Shown in pieces: positions 9,381 to 19,300 of a DNA stretch of 64,000 bases. Source of the stretch: Pseudomonadota bacterium (lineage in GTDB: Bacteria > Pseudomonadota > Gammaproteobacteria > Steroidobacterales > MnTg04). The stretch is from the NCBI GenBank assembly GCA_022560735.1, contig JADFSO010000004.1, forward strand, positions 1 through 64,000, written 5' to 3'. The number at the start of each line of letters is the position of its first letter. The first letter of the stretch is position 1. The notes beneath the pieces were generated by a model. It was given only the letters and a program-made list of their open reading frames with translations. It ran no database searches and was not told the DNA's origin. Position numbers and translations under genes: made by a program.

Positions 9381-9944
9381 CTACCACAGCGGAGCGTGCC
9401 GATCCTCGACTGGCACCGAATCCCACTCGCGCTGCTTTCGCCTGAGCATGCGTGCGTGCAGGCTGTCGCGTTTCTTTTCCAGGCGCCGCGATTTCGCTGC
9501 GGCATCCTGGTAGGCGAACCGCTGTGAGAAAGATTCCCGGAAAGTGCAGAAGTCACGATAGGCCTCGATATCGTGTTTGAGTTCGCGAAAGACGAGTTCA
9601 ACCATGATCGCGTCATCGAGGAAACCCAGACCCGGTATATGATCGGGAATCAAATCGTCCGGATCGCCAAAATAGGCGAGGGCCGAGAGAACTTTATCGC
9701 ACTCTTTTCGCGGCAAGGCCCACTCCGGGTCACTGATCATTTCGACCATGGCCTGCAGTTTTTCCACGCGGTCCTTGACGAAGTGCGGCACATCGATCCG
9801 GGCGATTTCATTCATGGTTGCCTGCGCCCCGGCGATGATGTCCACATCGTCGCCGATGCGAACCGCATTTCGCGCACGCTTCATTTCCTTGCGAAAATGC
9901 TTGAGGTCCTGCTCGCTGATTTCAAAAGTGACTTTCAGTGACAT
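9381..9944 (-). CDS. YkvA family (DUF1232) protein
   Basis: The 187-residue protein contains the DUF1232 core ALAYFGDPDDLIPDHIPGLGFLDDAIMVELVFRE at about residues 88-123. This variant of the PxDLIPDxIPxxGxxDD motif defines the family. YkvA-like proteins often have a short membrane-associated hairpin, but no strong transmembrane segment is evident here. The N-terminal 85 residues and the basic C-terminus (RRLEKKRDSLHARMLRRKQRE) look helical or coiled. The biochemical role is unknown. It stands alone, divergent from the L,D-transpeptidase gene 238 bases away. Confidence 0.8.
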   Translation of the reverse strand: MSLKVTFEISEQDLKHFRKEMKRARNAVRIGDDVDIIAGAQATMNEIARIDVPHFVKDRVEKLQAMVEMISDPEWALPRKECDKVLSALAYFGDPDDLIPDHIPGLGFLDDAIMVELVFRELKHDIEAYRDFCTFRESFSQRFAYQDAAAKSRRLEKKRDSLHARMLRRKQREWDSVPVEDRHAPLW

Positions 9945-10142
9945 GCCTACACGCGACCCGTTCCATGAAACGGACTACAGACTACGCAGCGCATCGCACC
10001 GGGTCAATGGCGCCACGACAAGCCGGACAGGTACAGGCGGTTTGGCTGAGGCGGGGGCGGGAGGGCCTTGCTACCCGGGATCCAATCCGCCGGTCATTTT
10101 GCTTTTGGGCCAGGCCATAAGGACTATTTGCGCCGCGCGGTT

Positions 10143-10148
10143 TATAAT
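10143..10148 (+). promoter_or_regulatory. -10 element upstream of L,D-transpeptidase
   Basis: A perfect TATAAT lies 35 bases before the L,D-transpeptidase ATG. The -35 region at about 10120-10126 (aggact) is poor. Transcription would begin about 28 bases upstream of the start codon. Confidence 0.45.
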
Positions 10149-10182
10149 GGGCCGTTGAAAATCGATGGATTCGGCTTATTAG

Positions 10183-11148
10183 ATGAGCAAACTTGATAAA
10201 GCACGGGGGTTGGCTGTCGTTTGTTTCGGTCTGCTGGCGCAGGTAGCGGGGGCGGATACCTTTGTCTTGCCGCCGGACGACGTCGACCTGGTCGGGGTGA
10301 CCAGCACGATACGCAGCCGTTACGAGGACACGCTGGTACAGATCGCCAGGGACAATGACCTGGGCTATGCAGAAATTATTCGCGCCAATCCTGGCGTCGA
10401 TCCCTGGTTGCCCGGCGAAGGAACCGAAATCCTGCTGCCGACGCGGTTTATCCTGCCGCCGGTCGAGCGCCGCGGGATCATCATCAATTTGCCGGAGATG
10501 CGGATTTACTACTATCCGAAGCCAGCGGCCGGTGAAACGCCGATGGTGATTACCCACCCGATCAGTATTGGCCGCATGGACTGGACGACGCCGCTCGGCA
10601 AATCGCGCGTGATCAGCAAGATAAAAAACCCAAGCTGGTATCCACCGGAATCGGTCCGCGAGGAACACGCGGCCGATGGCGATCCGTTACCGAGAATAGT
10701 GCCGCCGGGACCCGACAATCCGCTGGGGGCTTTCGCAATGCGCTTGTCGATTCCCGGCTACCTGATCCATGGCACGAATAAACCATCGGGTGTCGGCATG
10801 CGCGTTACCCACGGCTGTATCCGGATGTTGCCCGAGGATATCGAAACTTTTTTTGCGCGCGTGCCGGTCAATACGCAGGTTCGAATCATCAACATGCCGA
10901 GCAAGGTCGGCTGGTCGATGGATACGCTGTACCTGGAAGTCCACCCGGTGCTGGATGACGACACGGAAAACCTGGAAAAGAACATGACCACCGTGACCGA
11001 AATGCTGGTCGCGGCAACCCGGGAAAAGCAGATAACGGTGGACTGGGCCGCGGCCCGGGATATTTATGAACGAGCGGCCGGCGTACCCTTGCAGATGTCG
11101 GTACCCGGCAACAACACGCTGCCCGGATTCGATCCGGGGGCGCCCTGA
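10183..11148 (+). CDS. L,D-transpeptidase (YkuD domain, ErfK/YbiS-like)
   Basis: This 321-residue secreted enzyme belongs to the family that forms 3-3 crosslinks in peptidoglycan or attaches lipoproteins to it. An N-terminal signal peptide (about residues 1-24, ending AGADT) is followed by a LysM-like segment (YEDTLVQIARDNDLGYAEIIRANPGVDPWLPGEG). The YkuD catalytic domain comes next, with HGTNKPSGVGMRVTHGCIRM holding the catalytic His and Cys. This layout matches E. coli ErfK/YbiS/YcfS (LdtA-C), which fix Braun lipoprotein to the wall. The convergent neighbour is an Lpp/OprI-like lipoprotein ending in Lys, which fits that role. No clear ribosome binding site is seen before ATG 10183. Confidence 0.93.
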   Translation: MSKLDKARGLAVVCFGLLAQVAGADTFVLPPDDVDLVGVTSTIRSRYEDTLVQIARDNDLGYAEIIRANPGVDPWLPGEGTEILLPTRFILPPVERRGIIINLPEMRIYYYPKPAAGETPMVITHPISIGRMDWTTPLGKSRVISKIKNPSWYPPESVREEHAADGDPLPRIVPPGPDNPLGAFAMRLSIPGYLIHGTNKPSGVGMRVTHGCIRMLPEDIETFFARVPVNTQVRIINMPSKVGWSMDTLYLEVHPVLDDDTENLEKNMTTVTEMLVAATREKQITVDWAAARDIYERAAGVPLQMSVPGNNTLPGFDPGAP

Positions 11149-11173
11149 TACAGCCCGGTTTACGCCATAAAAG

Positions 11174-11199
11174 AAACGCCGCGATAAACGCGGCGTTTT
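11174..11199. terminator. bidirectional rho-independent terminator
   Basis: A 10-bp perfect stem (aaacgccgcg/cgcggcgttt) with loop ataaa ends in four T on the plus strand and has ttt-c-tttt on the minus strand. It separates the convergent L,D-transpeptidase and lipoprotein genes. Confidence 0.8.
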
Positions 11200-11219
11200 C
11201 CCCCCCCGGCCTGCAGCGC

Positions 11220-11519
11220 TTACTTGCTGCTGGCTTTCTCGAACATACGGCTGATTCTTTCGCCGTTCGCGTCACAGCATGCCTGCGCGCCGCTGGCAGC
11301 CTGCATGGCCTGGTTCGCGGTATTTTGCGCGCCCTGTGCAGCCGATGAGGCATCACTGGCAGCAGAAGCAGCAGCGTTGGCCGCCGACTGGGCAGCAGAT
11401 ACCGCGCTTTCCAATGCGGCGACACGGTCTTCAAGACCCTCTGTCGCTGCACATCCGGCCAGCCCGATGCTCATAACCAAAGCCGCCAACATGGCTCCCT
11501 TCTTCATTGCTTTACTCAT
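11220..11519 (-). CDS. Lpp/OprI-like alanine-zipper outer membrane lipoprotein
   Basis: The 99-residue precursor has a signal peptide with lipobox LAGC (Cys23), predicting lipid attachment and outer membrane anchoring. After a short segment with two heptads (LEDRVAALESAVS), the mature part is an alanine-rich helix (SAANAAASAASDASSAAQ) expected to form a trimeric coiled coil, as in OprI and Lpp. The C-terminus is EKASSK; a terminal Lys is the residue by which Lpp is covalently joined to diaminopimelate. A CC pair near the C-terminus (ACCDANGER) is unusual for Lpp. The L,D-transpeptidase next door is a likely partner. The identity of the family is clear; covalent attachment is inferred. Confidence 0.85.
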   Translation of the reverse strand: MSKAMKKGAMLAALVMSIGLAGCAATEGLEDRVAALESAVSAAQSAANAAASAASDASSAAQGAQNTANQAMQAASGAQACCDANGERISRMFEKASSK

Positions 11520-11591
11520 TCCAGGTTCCCCTAAGTTTATTGATCAATTATGGGTTTAAACACCGGCGCGAACAGCATTTCCGTTGCTGGT

Positions 11592-11608
11592 TCACACACA
11601 GTGTGTGA
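11592..11608. promoter_or_regulatory. palindrome upstream of lipoprotein gene
   Basis: TCACACACAGTGTGTGA is a perfect 8+1+8 inverted repeat about 73 bases upstream of the lipoprotein ATG. With the preceding bases it includes GGTTCACAC, also found in the palindrome at 9225-9242. It could be an operator for the lipoprotein promoter. The regulator is unknown. Confidence 0.35.
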
Positions 11609-11707
11609 CCGTACTCTAAAGCCCCGCCGCTAATCAAGCATCCGCAGGTTTGATTCGCTATGCGGGCGCCAAAAAACAGTTGGGCAAGATGTCGGCAAGT
11701 CGCGACA

Positions 11708-13318
11708 TCAGTTTCTTTTCCAGGGCCTGAACCTGCGGTCTCGCAGAATCTCACGGGCGGCATTGTGCCCCGGAATGCCACTGACGCCGCCGCCGGGATG
11801 GGCCCCGGCGCCGCATAAATACAAACCCTTGAGGGGAGTTCGGTAATCCGCATAGCCGACCATCGGCCTGGCGCTGAAAATCTGGTCCAGCCCCAGCGCC
11901 CCGTGAAATATATCGCCCCCGGTCAAGCCAAAACGAGTTTCCAGCGTCAGCGGCGACAAAGCTTCGTATGCGATCACGCTGTCCTTGAAATTGGGCGCGT
12001 ATGAATCGACAAAGTCGATGATGTGGCGGGCAAAGACATCCTCTTCATCGACCCAGGAACGCCCGTCAGGCAACTCCGGATTGGCATGCTGGCAGAACAG
12101 GCTGGCGACATGCGCTCCCGGCGGAGCCAGCGTATCGTCGACGGTACTCGGGATCAGCATTTCCACGATCGGCTGCCGCGAATAGCCGAGTTCCATTGCA
12201 TCGGCATAGGCCTTGTCCATATAGGGCAGGCTCGGCGCCATGATGATGCCCGACTGATGATGCAGCGCAGGCTCGGTCCCCGGCAGACAGCTGAAATCAG
12301 GCAACGCCGAAAGAGCGACGTTCATGCGGAACGATCCGGAGACGCACCGATAGCGTTGCATGCGCCGGCTGAACTCCACCGGCACGGCGTCGGCCGCCAC
12401 CAGTTTTGCGTAAAGCAGTTTCGGGTTCACGTTGGCGGCTACGATGGCGGCAAAATGCTGCTCACCGGATTCGAGTTCCACGCCGATGGCGCGCCCGTTG
12501 TCGGTCAGCACGCTGCGCACCGGTGCGTCGACCCGGATGTCGACGCCGCGCGTTTCCGCTTCCCGCGCCATCGCCTGGGTAATCGCGCCCATGCCGCCGA
12601 TCGCGTGACCCCAGGTGCCTTTTTTGCCGTTGACCTCGCCGATCACATGATGCAGCAGGACATAACCGGATCCCGGGGTGTAGGGGCTGCCAAAATTGCC
12701 GACCACGGCGTCAAAACCGAGCACGGCCTTGATCGGGTCGGACTCGAACCAGCCATCGAGCAGGTAGCCGGCGCTGCGGGTCATCAGTTCGTGAAAATCT
12801 CTTTGTTGTTCCCGGCTGAGTTTGCGCCAGCGATTACCCATCCTGATGGCGCTCATCAGGCTGTCGATACCGCCACCCTGGTTTGGCGGAGTTTCCAGCA
12901 GCGAGTCCCGCACCAGGTCGGCGACGGCTTCCAGCATGCGGTAAAACGCAGGCAGGTTTTCTGCATCCCGTTTGCTGAATTTGGCCACCTCGGCAGCCGT
13001 ACCTTCCGGGCCGCCCACGCTCAGGCTGTTGCCATCGGGCAGGGGCAGGAAATTGTCCATTGGGCGGCTGATGATTCGCAAACCGTTTTCGTGCAGGCGC
13101 AGATCGCGGATGATCACCTTATGCAGCAGGCTGACCGTATACGCGGCGGTCGAATTCCTGAACCCCGGGGCAAACTCCTCGGTGACCGCTGCGCCGCCGA
13201 CTATAGACCGGCTTTCGAAAATTCTGACCTTGAGTCCGCCGGCGGCCAGGTAGCTGGCGCAGACCAGGCCATTGTGGCCACCGCCGATAATCAAGGCATC
13301 GAACTTCTGGTCTGACAT
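11708..13318 (-). CDS. FAD-dependent oxidoreductase, phytoene desaturase/PYROXD2-like
   Basis: The 536-residue flavoprotein begins MSDQKFDALIIGGGHNGLVCASYLAAGG, a Rossmann GxGxxG-type FAD site, followed by FESRSIVGGAAVTEEFAPGF. The C-terminal LKGLYLCGAGAHPGGGVSGIPGHNAA is the second FAD-contact motif of phytoene-desaturase-type and PYROXD2-like proteins. The substrate is unknown. There are no carotenoid genes nearby, so a carotenoid role is not supported. ATG 13318 is chosen because the Rossmann motif starts nine residues later. The frame runs on to 13453, but that extension would cross the lexA promoter. Confidence 0.85.
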   Translation of the reverse strand: MSDQKFDALIIGGGHNGLVCASYLAAGGLKVRIFESRSIVGGAAVTEEFAPGFRNSTAAYTVSLLHKVIIRDLRLHENGLRIISRPMDNFLPLPDGNSLSVGGPEGTAAEVAKFSKRDAENLPAFYRMLEAVADLVRDSLLETPPNQGGGIDSLMSAIRMGNRWRKLSREQQRDFHELMTRSAGYLLDGWFESDPIKAVLGFDAVVGNFGSPYTPGSGYVLLHHVIGEVNGKKGTWGHAIGGMGAITQAMAREAETRGVDIRVDAPVRSVLTDNGRAIGVELESGEQHFAAIVAANVNPKLLYAKLVAADAVPVEFSRRMQRYRCVSGSFRMNVALSALPDFSCLPGTEPALHHQSGIIMAPSLPYMDKAYADAMELGYSRQPIVEMLIPSTVDDTLAPPGAHVASLFCQHANPELPDGRSWVDEEDVFARHIIDFVDSYAPNFKDSVIAYEALSPLTLETRFGLTGGDIFHGALGLDQIFSARPMVGYADYRTPLKGLYLCGAGAHPGGGVSGIPGHNAAREILRDRRFRPWKRN

Positions 13319-13422
13319 TTGTCTTCCCTGGTCTGTGAGTGGCGGGCAGGTCGGCGCATTGTGCGCAAAGAGGCTGGCCGGGGCAAGACAGCCGCCGCGC
13401 CGGGAAAATGCGCGCTGCGGGC

Positions 13423-13450
13423 TTGCGTAATAACCCGGTCTGTATATAAT
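13423..13450 (+). promoter_or_regulatory. lexA-imuA-imuB-dnaE2 promoter
   Basis: TATAAT at 13445-13450 lies inside the first LexA box. TTGCGT at 13423-13428 is a weak -35 with 16-base spacing. Transcription would begin near 13457, between the two LexA boxes, so bound LexA would block RNA polymerase. Confidence 0.65.
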
Positions 13451-13455
13451 CACAG
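13440..13455. promoter_or_regulatory. LexA (SOS) box 1
   Basis: CTGTATATAATCACAG fits the enterobacterial-type SOS consensus CTG-N10-CAG with an AT-rich centre and flanking GTAA. It overlaps the -10 box of the lexA operon. Confidence 0.88.
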
Positions 13456-13458
13456 TAA

Positions 13459-13474
13459 CTGTTTATTTGCACAG
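13459..13474. promoter_or_regulatory. LexA (SOS) box 2
   Basis: CTGTTTATTTGCACAG is a second CTG-N10-CAG site, 19 bases downstream of the first and 8 bases before the lexA start. Two tandem boxes before lexA also occur in E. coli. Confidence 0.8.
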
Positions 13475-13481
13475 GTGCGCC

Positions 13482-14108
13482 ATGAAGGAACTGACCCCAA
13501 GACAGCAACAGGTACTCGAACTGCTAAGAAGCTTTATCGAAGAACGCGGCATGCCGCCGACCCGCGCGGAAATCGCCAAGGCACTGGGTTTTCGCTCGGC
13601 CAATGCGGCGGAAGATCATTTGCGGGCCCTGGAGCGCAAAGGGGTGATCGATCTCTGCCGGGGTACCTCGCGGGGCATCCGCCTGCGCGATTCTCTGCGT
13701 GAACAGATGGGTATACCCCTGATCGGCCGGGTGGCGGCGGGCCGGCCCATCCTGGCCGAGGAGCATATCGAGACCCGCTACCAGATCGATCCCGCCCTGT
13801 TCAGCCCGCGGCCGCACTACCTGCTGCAGGTCAAAGGCATGAGCATGAAAGACGTTGGCATCCTGGATGGCGACCTGGTCGCGGTACATCGCACACCGGA
13901 TATTCGCAATCGGCAGATCGTCGTGGCGCGGCTGGATGACGAGGTCACGGTGAAACGTTACCGCCAGGTGGGCAAACAGGTCTGGTTGTTGCCGGAGAAT
14001 AAAGATTTTGAACCCATTGAAATCGACCTGAGCGAACAAACCATGGTGATCGAGGGTGTGGTGGTCGGCGTGCTGCGCCGGGGTGTGAACGGGAAACTGC
14101 ACGGATGA
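13482..14108 (+). CDS. lexA: LexA repressor (SOS regulator)
   Basis: LexA represses SOS genes until RecA-stimulated self-cleavage after DNA damage. The 208-residue protein has a winged-helix N-terminus ([18 protein letters not shown]...[13 protein letters not shown]), the Ala86-Gly87 cleavage site in VAAGRP, and the Ser121/Lys158 catalytic dyad ([10 protein letters not shown] and VTVKRY). ATG 13482 is the homologous start; the frame opens a few codons earlier at 13467 inside LexA box 2. Its stop overlaps the imuA start (ATGA), so lexA is the first gene of a four-gene mutagenesis operon that it controls itself. Confidence 0.97.
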   Translation: MKELTPRQQQVLELLRSFIEERGMPPTRAEIAKALGFRSANAAEDHLRALERKGVIDLCRGTSRGIRLRDSLREQMGIPLIGRVAAGRPILAEEHIETRYQIDPALFSPRPHYLLQVKGMSMKDVGILDGDLVAVHRTPDIRNRQIVVARLDDEVTVKRYRQVGKQVWLLPENKDFEPIEIDLSEQTMVIEGVVVGVLRRGVNGKLHG

Positions 14109-14785
14109 GCATGGACCTGGAGGCATTGGCGGCTTTGCCGGGTGTCTGGCGCGGGGGTGAAACCGCAACCGCGCTTGCCGCGATCGCTACCGGTTTTACC
14201 GAACTGGATGATTGCTTGCCAGGCAGGGGCTGGCCGGTCGGCGCACTGACCGAGATCTGCACGCAGGTCCCGGGTAGTGGCGAAGTCAGCCTGGTCATCC
14301 CGGCACTGGCCGCCCTGAGCGATGGCGGCACTGACGACACGGGCTGGATCGCCTGGATTTCGCCGCCCCATGCGCTGTATCCACCCGCGCTGGCTGCCGG
14401 CGGCGTACGCCTGTCGCGCCTGTTGATGGCGCAGGCTGCCGATACCACCGACGTGCTGTGGGGGATGGAGCAGGCTCTGCGTTCCGGCAGTTGCCGGGCG
14501 GTGCTGGGGTGGGCGGATAAAACCAGCGAGCGGAGTCTCAGGCGCTTGCAGCTGGCGGCTGAATCCACCCGCGCCTGGGCCGTGTTGTACCGGCCGGCGC
14601 ATTGCCTGGAACAGGCATCGCCGGCGGCGCTGAGACTGCGGCTGACGGCGGTTGCCGAGGGCCTGGAGATCGATGTACGCAAAAATCGGGGTGGGCGGCC
14701 GGGTCGCTGCCGCATTCCCCAGGAGGCGCTAAGAGCGGATCGCGGGCGGCCACGGAGAGTAGAGTCACAGATCGTTAAAGAATAA
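14105..14785 (+). CDS. imuA: ImuA, translesion synthesis accessory protein
   Basis: ImuA is a RecA/SulA-like protein needed with ImuB and DnaE2 for damage-induced mutagenesis. The 226-residue sequence has the typical [22 protein letters not shown] segment near residue 35, the region corresponding to the start of the RecA-like core, and [18 protein letters not shown]. No intact Walker A motif is seen, which is usual for ImuA. ATG 14105 overlaps the lexA stop by four bases; ATG 14111 is an alternative. The basic C-terminus ([20 protein letters not shown]) is typical. Context with lexA, imuB and dnaE2 makes the assignment strong. Confidence 0.9.
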   Translation: MSMDLEALAALPGVWRGGETATALAAIATGFTELDDCLPGRGWPVGALTEICTQVPGSGEVSLVIPALAALSDGGTDDTGWIAWISPPHALYPPALAAGGVRLSRLLMAQAADTTDVLWGMEQALRSGSCRAVLGWADKTSERSLRRLQLAAESTRAWAVLYRPAHCLEQASPAALRLRLTAVAEGLEIDVRKNRGGRPGRCRIPQEALRADRGRPRRVESQIVKE

Positions 14786-14842
14786 GTATAAATAAAACAA
14801 ATAGTTATAAACTAAAGTTAATAAATAATTTAAGTAAACCTC
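14786..14842. other. AT-rich spacer between imuA and imuB
   Basis: This spacer is almost entirely A and T, in sharp contrast to its GC-rich surroundings. It includes AAAGTTAATAAATAA at 14814-14828, which recurs inverted at 43757-43771. It may hold a secondary promoter (tataaa motifs) or be an inserted AT-rich element. Transcription from the lexA promoter probably continues through it. Confidence 0.45.
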
Positions 14843-16384
14843 ATGGCCGTTCGCCAACAATCGCTGATCCTGCCGGAGCGGGAGCTTTGCCTGACCCCGG
14901 AACCCACCGTGCCGCTGTCACAGCATGCGCGACGCCCCCGGTTGTGGCTGGCCCTGCGGTTGCCGCAATTGCCCGTCGAGGTATTTCCAGCCGCCGCCGG
15001 CCAGGCCCTGGCGGTGGTGGCAAACGGTACCGGCGGCAGGTGCGTGCAGTTTTGCAATCTCGCCGCCAGGCGGTTGGGTCTGCGTCCGGGTCTGACCCCC
15101 GGCGCTGCCTTCGTGCTGGCGCCGGATCTGCATTTGCCGGAGCGCAGCCCATGGCGGGAGCAACGGCTTTTGCAGCGCCTGGCAGACTGGGCCGGCCAGT
15201 ACACCTCGCTGGTCAGCCTGGAACCGCCAGACGGGTTGTTGCTCGAGATTCAGGGCAGTTTGCGGCTGTTTGGCGGCCTGGGCAGGCTCTGGCAATTGCT
15301 GGAACAAGGCCTGGCCAGTCGCGGCCATCGGGTTGACATGGCGGTTGCACCGACGGCGCAGGCGGCCTTGTGGCTGGCCAGGGGTGCGCCGGGAAGCCAG
15401 GTTGAAAAGAGCCATATGCTGAGCGGTGTATTGAGCCGTTTGTCATTGCAGCGGCTGAACTGGCCGCAGCGGGTGGTCAAGGCCCTGGATGAAATGGGGC
15501 TGCGCCGGCTCGGGGACTGTCTGCGCTTGCCGCGTGAAGGTTTTGCACGGCGCCTGGGCGTTGAACGCCTGGCCGAACTGGACCGGGCACTGGGCCGGAT
15601 ACCGGAAGCCCGTACCGCGTGGGTGCCGGCAAGCCGTTTCAGCCGGTCCGTCGATCTGCCTGCGGAGTGCCAGGACCGTGAGCGGTTGATGCATGCCATC
15701 CGACCGCTGTTTGAACAATTGCAGCGCTACCTGGTCGTCCGCCAGTCCGGCGTGCAACTGGTGGAACTCAAACTTCGTCACCTGCGGGCGCCGGCAAGTT
15801 CGATCGTCCTGCGCCTGTTATCGCCCGCTTGTCGGGCAGAGCATTTTCAGGCCTTGCTCGGTGGCCATATGGAACGTATCGAACTGCCCGAACCGGTCGT
15901 GGCCCTGACTTTGCGGGCGGGGCGGTTGCTGCCGCTGGCGGCGGTCAGCGGTGATTTGCTGGCCAGCCGCCAGCGCATGGGTGGCGGCGGGTTGTCGGCA
16001 GGACGCCTGGTGGAATGTTTGCGGGCACGGCTGGGGCGGCGCGCCGTTTACGGGGTTGACCTGCAAGCGGACCATCGTCCCGATCGAGCCTGGCGGCGGG
16101 TGGAACCGGTCACCAGCCAGGACAGCGGCTACTTTGCACAACCCGACCGGCCACTGTGGCTGCTCGAATCGCCAACACCGCTGCGCCAGCAACGAGGGTG
16201 GCCGTGGCAGGAGGGACGGCTGCGCATCCAGGCCGGGCCGGAGCGCATCGAAAGCGGCTGGTGGGATGGCGCCGATATCAGCCGCGATTATTACCTGGCG
16301 CGTAACGCGCATCAGCAATGGTTGTGGATATACCGTGAGCGCCAGGGCGCCCGCCGCTGGTACCTGCATGGCTTGTTTGCATGA
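14843..16384 (+). CDS. imuB: ImuB, inactive Y-family polymerase-like protein
   Basis: ImuB links the mutasome together, binding ImuA, DnaE2 and the beta clamp. The 513-residue protein resembles Y-family polymerases: palm/finger segments ([20 protein letters not shown]), helix-hairpin-helix region ([25 protein letters not shown]) and little-finger region. The position of the first catalytic acidic residue (DxDxFF in active enzymes) reads [15 protein letters not shown], so it should lack polymerase activity, as known for ImuB. The C-terminus has [28 protein letters not shown], a characteristic ImuB ending. It overlaps dnaE2 by four bases. Confidence 0.92.
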   Translation: MAVRQQSLILPERELCLTPEPTVPLSQHARRPRLWLALRLPQLPVEVFPAAAGQALAVVANGTGGRCVQFCNLAARRLGLRPGLTPGAAFVLAPDLHLPERSPWREQRLLQRLADWAGQYTSLVSLEPPDGLLLEIQGSLRLFGGLGRLWQLLEQGLASRGHRVDMAVAPTAQAALWLARGAPGSQVEKSHMLSGVLSRLSLQRLNWPQRVVKALDEMGLRRLGDCLRLPREGFARRLGVERLAELDRALGRIPEARTAWVPASRFSRSVDLPAECQDRERLMHAIRPLFEQLQRYLVVRQSGVQLVELKLRHLRAPASSIVLRLLSPACRAEHFQALLGGHMERIELPEPVVALTLRAGRLLPLAAVSGDLLASRQRMGGGGLSAGRLVECLRARLGRRAVYGVDLQADHRPDRAWRRVEPVTSQDSGYFAQPDRPLWLLESPTPLRQQRGWPWQEGRLRIQAGPERIESGWWDGADISRDYYLARNAHQQWLWIYRERQGARRWYLHGLFA

Positions 16385-19300
16385 ACCTCCCGGACTATGC
16401 GGAATTACACTGCCTGAGTAATTACACTTTTCTGCGCGGGGCATCCCATCCCGGGGAGCTGGTCCGGCGGGCAAAGGAGCTGGGTTACAGCGCGCTCGCC
16501 ATCACCGACGAATGCTCGGTGGCCGGCGTCGTCCGCGCCCATGCGGCAGCCAGGGAACATCGGCTGAAACTGATTATCGGCAGTGAATTTCACCTCGACG
16601 ATGGCTTGCACCTGGTCGTCCTGGCCTGCACCCGCACCGGCTATGGCAGTTTGTGCCGCCTGATTACCCAGGGTCGCCAGGCGGCGAAAAAAGGCAGCTA
16701 TGAACTGCAACGGCCGGCGCTGACCGGACTGCGCGATTGCCTGTTGATCTGGTTTCCAAAAACCGGGTCCGCCGGGAACCATGGCGCCTGGCTGTCGCGG
16801 CGGTTCCCCGGCAAGGTCTGGCTGGGGGTCGAATTGCTGGCGCATGGCCGGGACCGCCGGCAGCTGGCCGCAGCGAGCGCTCTCGGCGAAAAACTCGGGT
16901 TGCCGCTGGTGGCCTGCGGCGATGTGCACATGCACCGGCGCGGCAGACGCGCGCTGCAGGACACGCTGACGGCAATCCGCCTGCGTACCCCGCTTGCCGC
17001 GGCCGGGGATGCGTTGTACAGCAATGGCGAACGTCATCTGCGCTCCCGGGAAAGCCTGCTGCGTCTCTATCCGCGAGACCTGCTGGAGCAAAGCGGGCTG
17101 ATCGCCGGGCTGTGCCATTTTTCGCTGGATGAGTTGCGCTACGAGTACCCGCGGGAACTGGTGCCGGAGGGCGAAACGCCGGCCAGTTATTTGCGCAGGC
17201 TGACCGAGGCAGGGGTGGCCTGGCGCTGGCCGGATGGCGTGCCGAAAGCGGTCGGGGAGCAGATCGAGCGCGAGTTGCGGCTGATCGGCGAGCTGGCCTA
17301 CGAACCGTATTTTCTGACCGTTCACGACCTCGTCAGTTTTGCCCGGCGCCGCGGCATACTCTGCCAGGGGCGAGGTTCGGCCGCCAATTCCGCCGTGTGT
17401 TTTTGCCTGGGCATCACCGAGGTCGACCCGGCACGCATGTCGATGCTGTTCGAGCGTTTTATTTCGCGCGAGCGCGACGAGCCACCGGATATCGATGTGG
17501 ATTTTGAGCACCAGCGGCGCGAGGAAGTCATCCAGTACATTTACCGGAAATACACCCGTGAGCGGGCGGCGCTGACGGCTACCGTCATCAGCTACCGGCC
17601 ACGCAGCGCGCTGCGCGATGTCGGCAAGGCCCTGGGGCTGGACCAGTTGCAGGTCGACCGCCTGGCACGGGCCATGCAGTGGCGGGATCGCCGGGAAGTC
17701 CCGGATGAACGGGTCGTGGAGGCCGGGTTCGACCCGGCCAACCCGGCCGTGCATCGTTTGCTGACGCTGGTGCGCGAGCTGATTGGTTTCCCGCGTCACC
17801 TTTCGCAGCATGTGGGTGGTTTCGTGATCTCGCAGGGCCCGCTGGCGGAACTGGTGCCGGTCGAAAATGCAGCCATGCCTGAGCGCACGGTGATCCAGTG
17901 GGACAAGGACGATCTCGATGAACTGGGACTGCTCAAGGTGGATGTGCTCGGTCTGGGCATGCTTTCCGCCATCCGGCGCTGTTTTGACCTGGTCGAGAAA
18001 TTTCGCGGCCGCCGCCTGTTGCTGGCGACGGTACCGGCCGAGGACCCGCGGGTTTACGACATGATTTGCCGTGCCGACACCATCGGGGTGTTCCAGATCG
18101 AGTCGCGGGCGCAAATGGCAATGCTGCCACGGCTCAAGCCCAGGAATTATTACGACCTGGTGATCGAGATCGCGCTGATTCGCCCCGGGCCGATCCAGGG
18201 CGGCATGGTGCATCCCTATCTGCGCCGGCGGCGGGGCGAAGAAGCGGTGAGTTATCCCAGCCCGGCGGTGCGCAAGGTACTGGAGCGCACGCTGGGCGTG
18301 CCCATATTCCAGGAGCAGGTCATGCAGCTGGCGGTTGTCGCGGCCGGCTTTAGCCCGGGCGAGGCCGATCGCCTGCGCCGCGCCATGGCGGCGTGGAAAC
18401 GCAAGGGCGGTCTGGGGCCATTCGAGGAGCGCCTGGTCCGGGGGATGCAGGACCGGGGCTATTCGATTGAATTCGCCCGGCAGATTTTTCAGCAGATACT
18501 GGGTTTTGGCGAATACGGGTTCCCCGAATCGCATGCCGCCAGTTTTGCGCTGCTGGTCTATGTCTCGGCCTGGCTGAAATGCCATGAACCCGCCGCATTT
18601 ACCTGCGCACTGCTCAACAGCCAGCCGATGGGTTTTTATGCGCCGGCACAACTGGTGCAGATGGCGCGCCGGCATGGCGTCGAAGTGCGTGCGGTCGATA
18701 TTCGTTGCAGCGACTGGGATTGCGTACTGGAGCGCGGCCAGGACGGTGAGCCCGCCCTGCGCCTGGGTCTGCGCCTGGTCAGGGGATTGTCGGCCGACGC
18801 GGGTGAACGCTTGCTGGCGGCACGGCGGGAGCGGGCTTTCGCCTGTGTGCAGGACCTGGCCGAACGCAGCCAGCTGAGCCGGGGAGACCTGGCGGCGCTG
18901 GCTGCGGCCGATGCCCTGTATTTTATAAGCGGCAACCGCCATCGTGCGCGCTGGGACGTGGCGGGCCTGGTGCCGCCTTCGCCGTTGTTTCCCAGGCCGC
19001 GTATTGCGGAAGCTTTGCCATTGCTGCCATCGCCGACGGTCGCAGAGGCGGTGGTTGCCGATTATCGGACCCTGGGCCTGAGTCTCAGGGCGCACCCGAT
19101 CGCCTTGCTGCGACGCCAGTTGCGGGCAGCCGGGTGGTTAAGCTGTGCCGAACTTAAAAAACTGCCGAACGGTGCGCCGGCCGCGGTCGCCGGCCTGGTG
19201 ATCACCCGCCAGCGGCCGAACAGCGCCAGCGGCGTCGTGTTTGTGACACTGGAGGACGAGAGCGAGCACAGCAATGTCATCATCAGGCCGCAGCTGGTCG

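Noticed and set aside
12023..13315. 430-codon open frame on the plus strand opposite the FAD oxidoreductase
   Set aside because: Antisense shadow. The minus-strand frame has clear FAD motifs at both ends.
16405..19095. 896-codon open frame on the minus strand opposite dnaE2
   Set aside because: Antisense shadow of DnaE2, rich in His, Gln and Arg without any domain.
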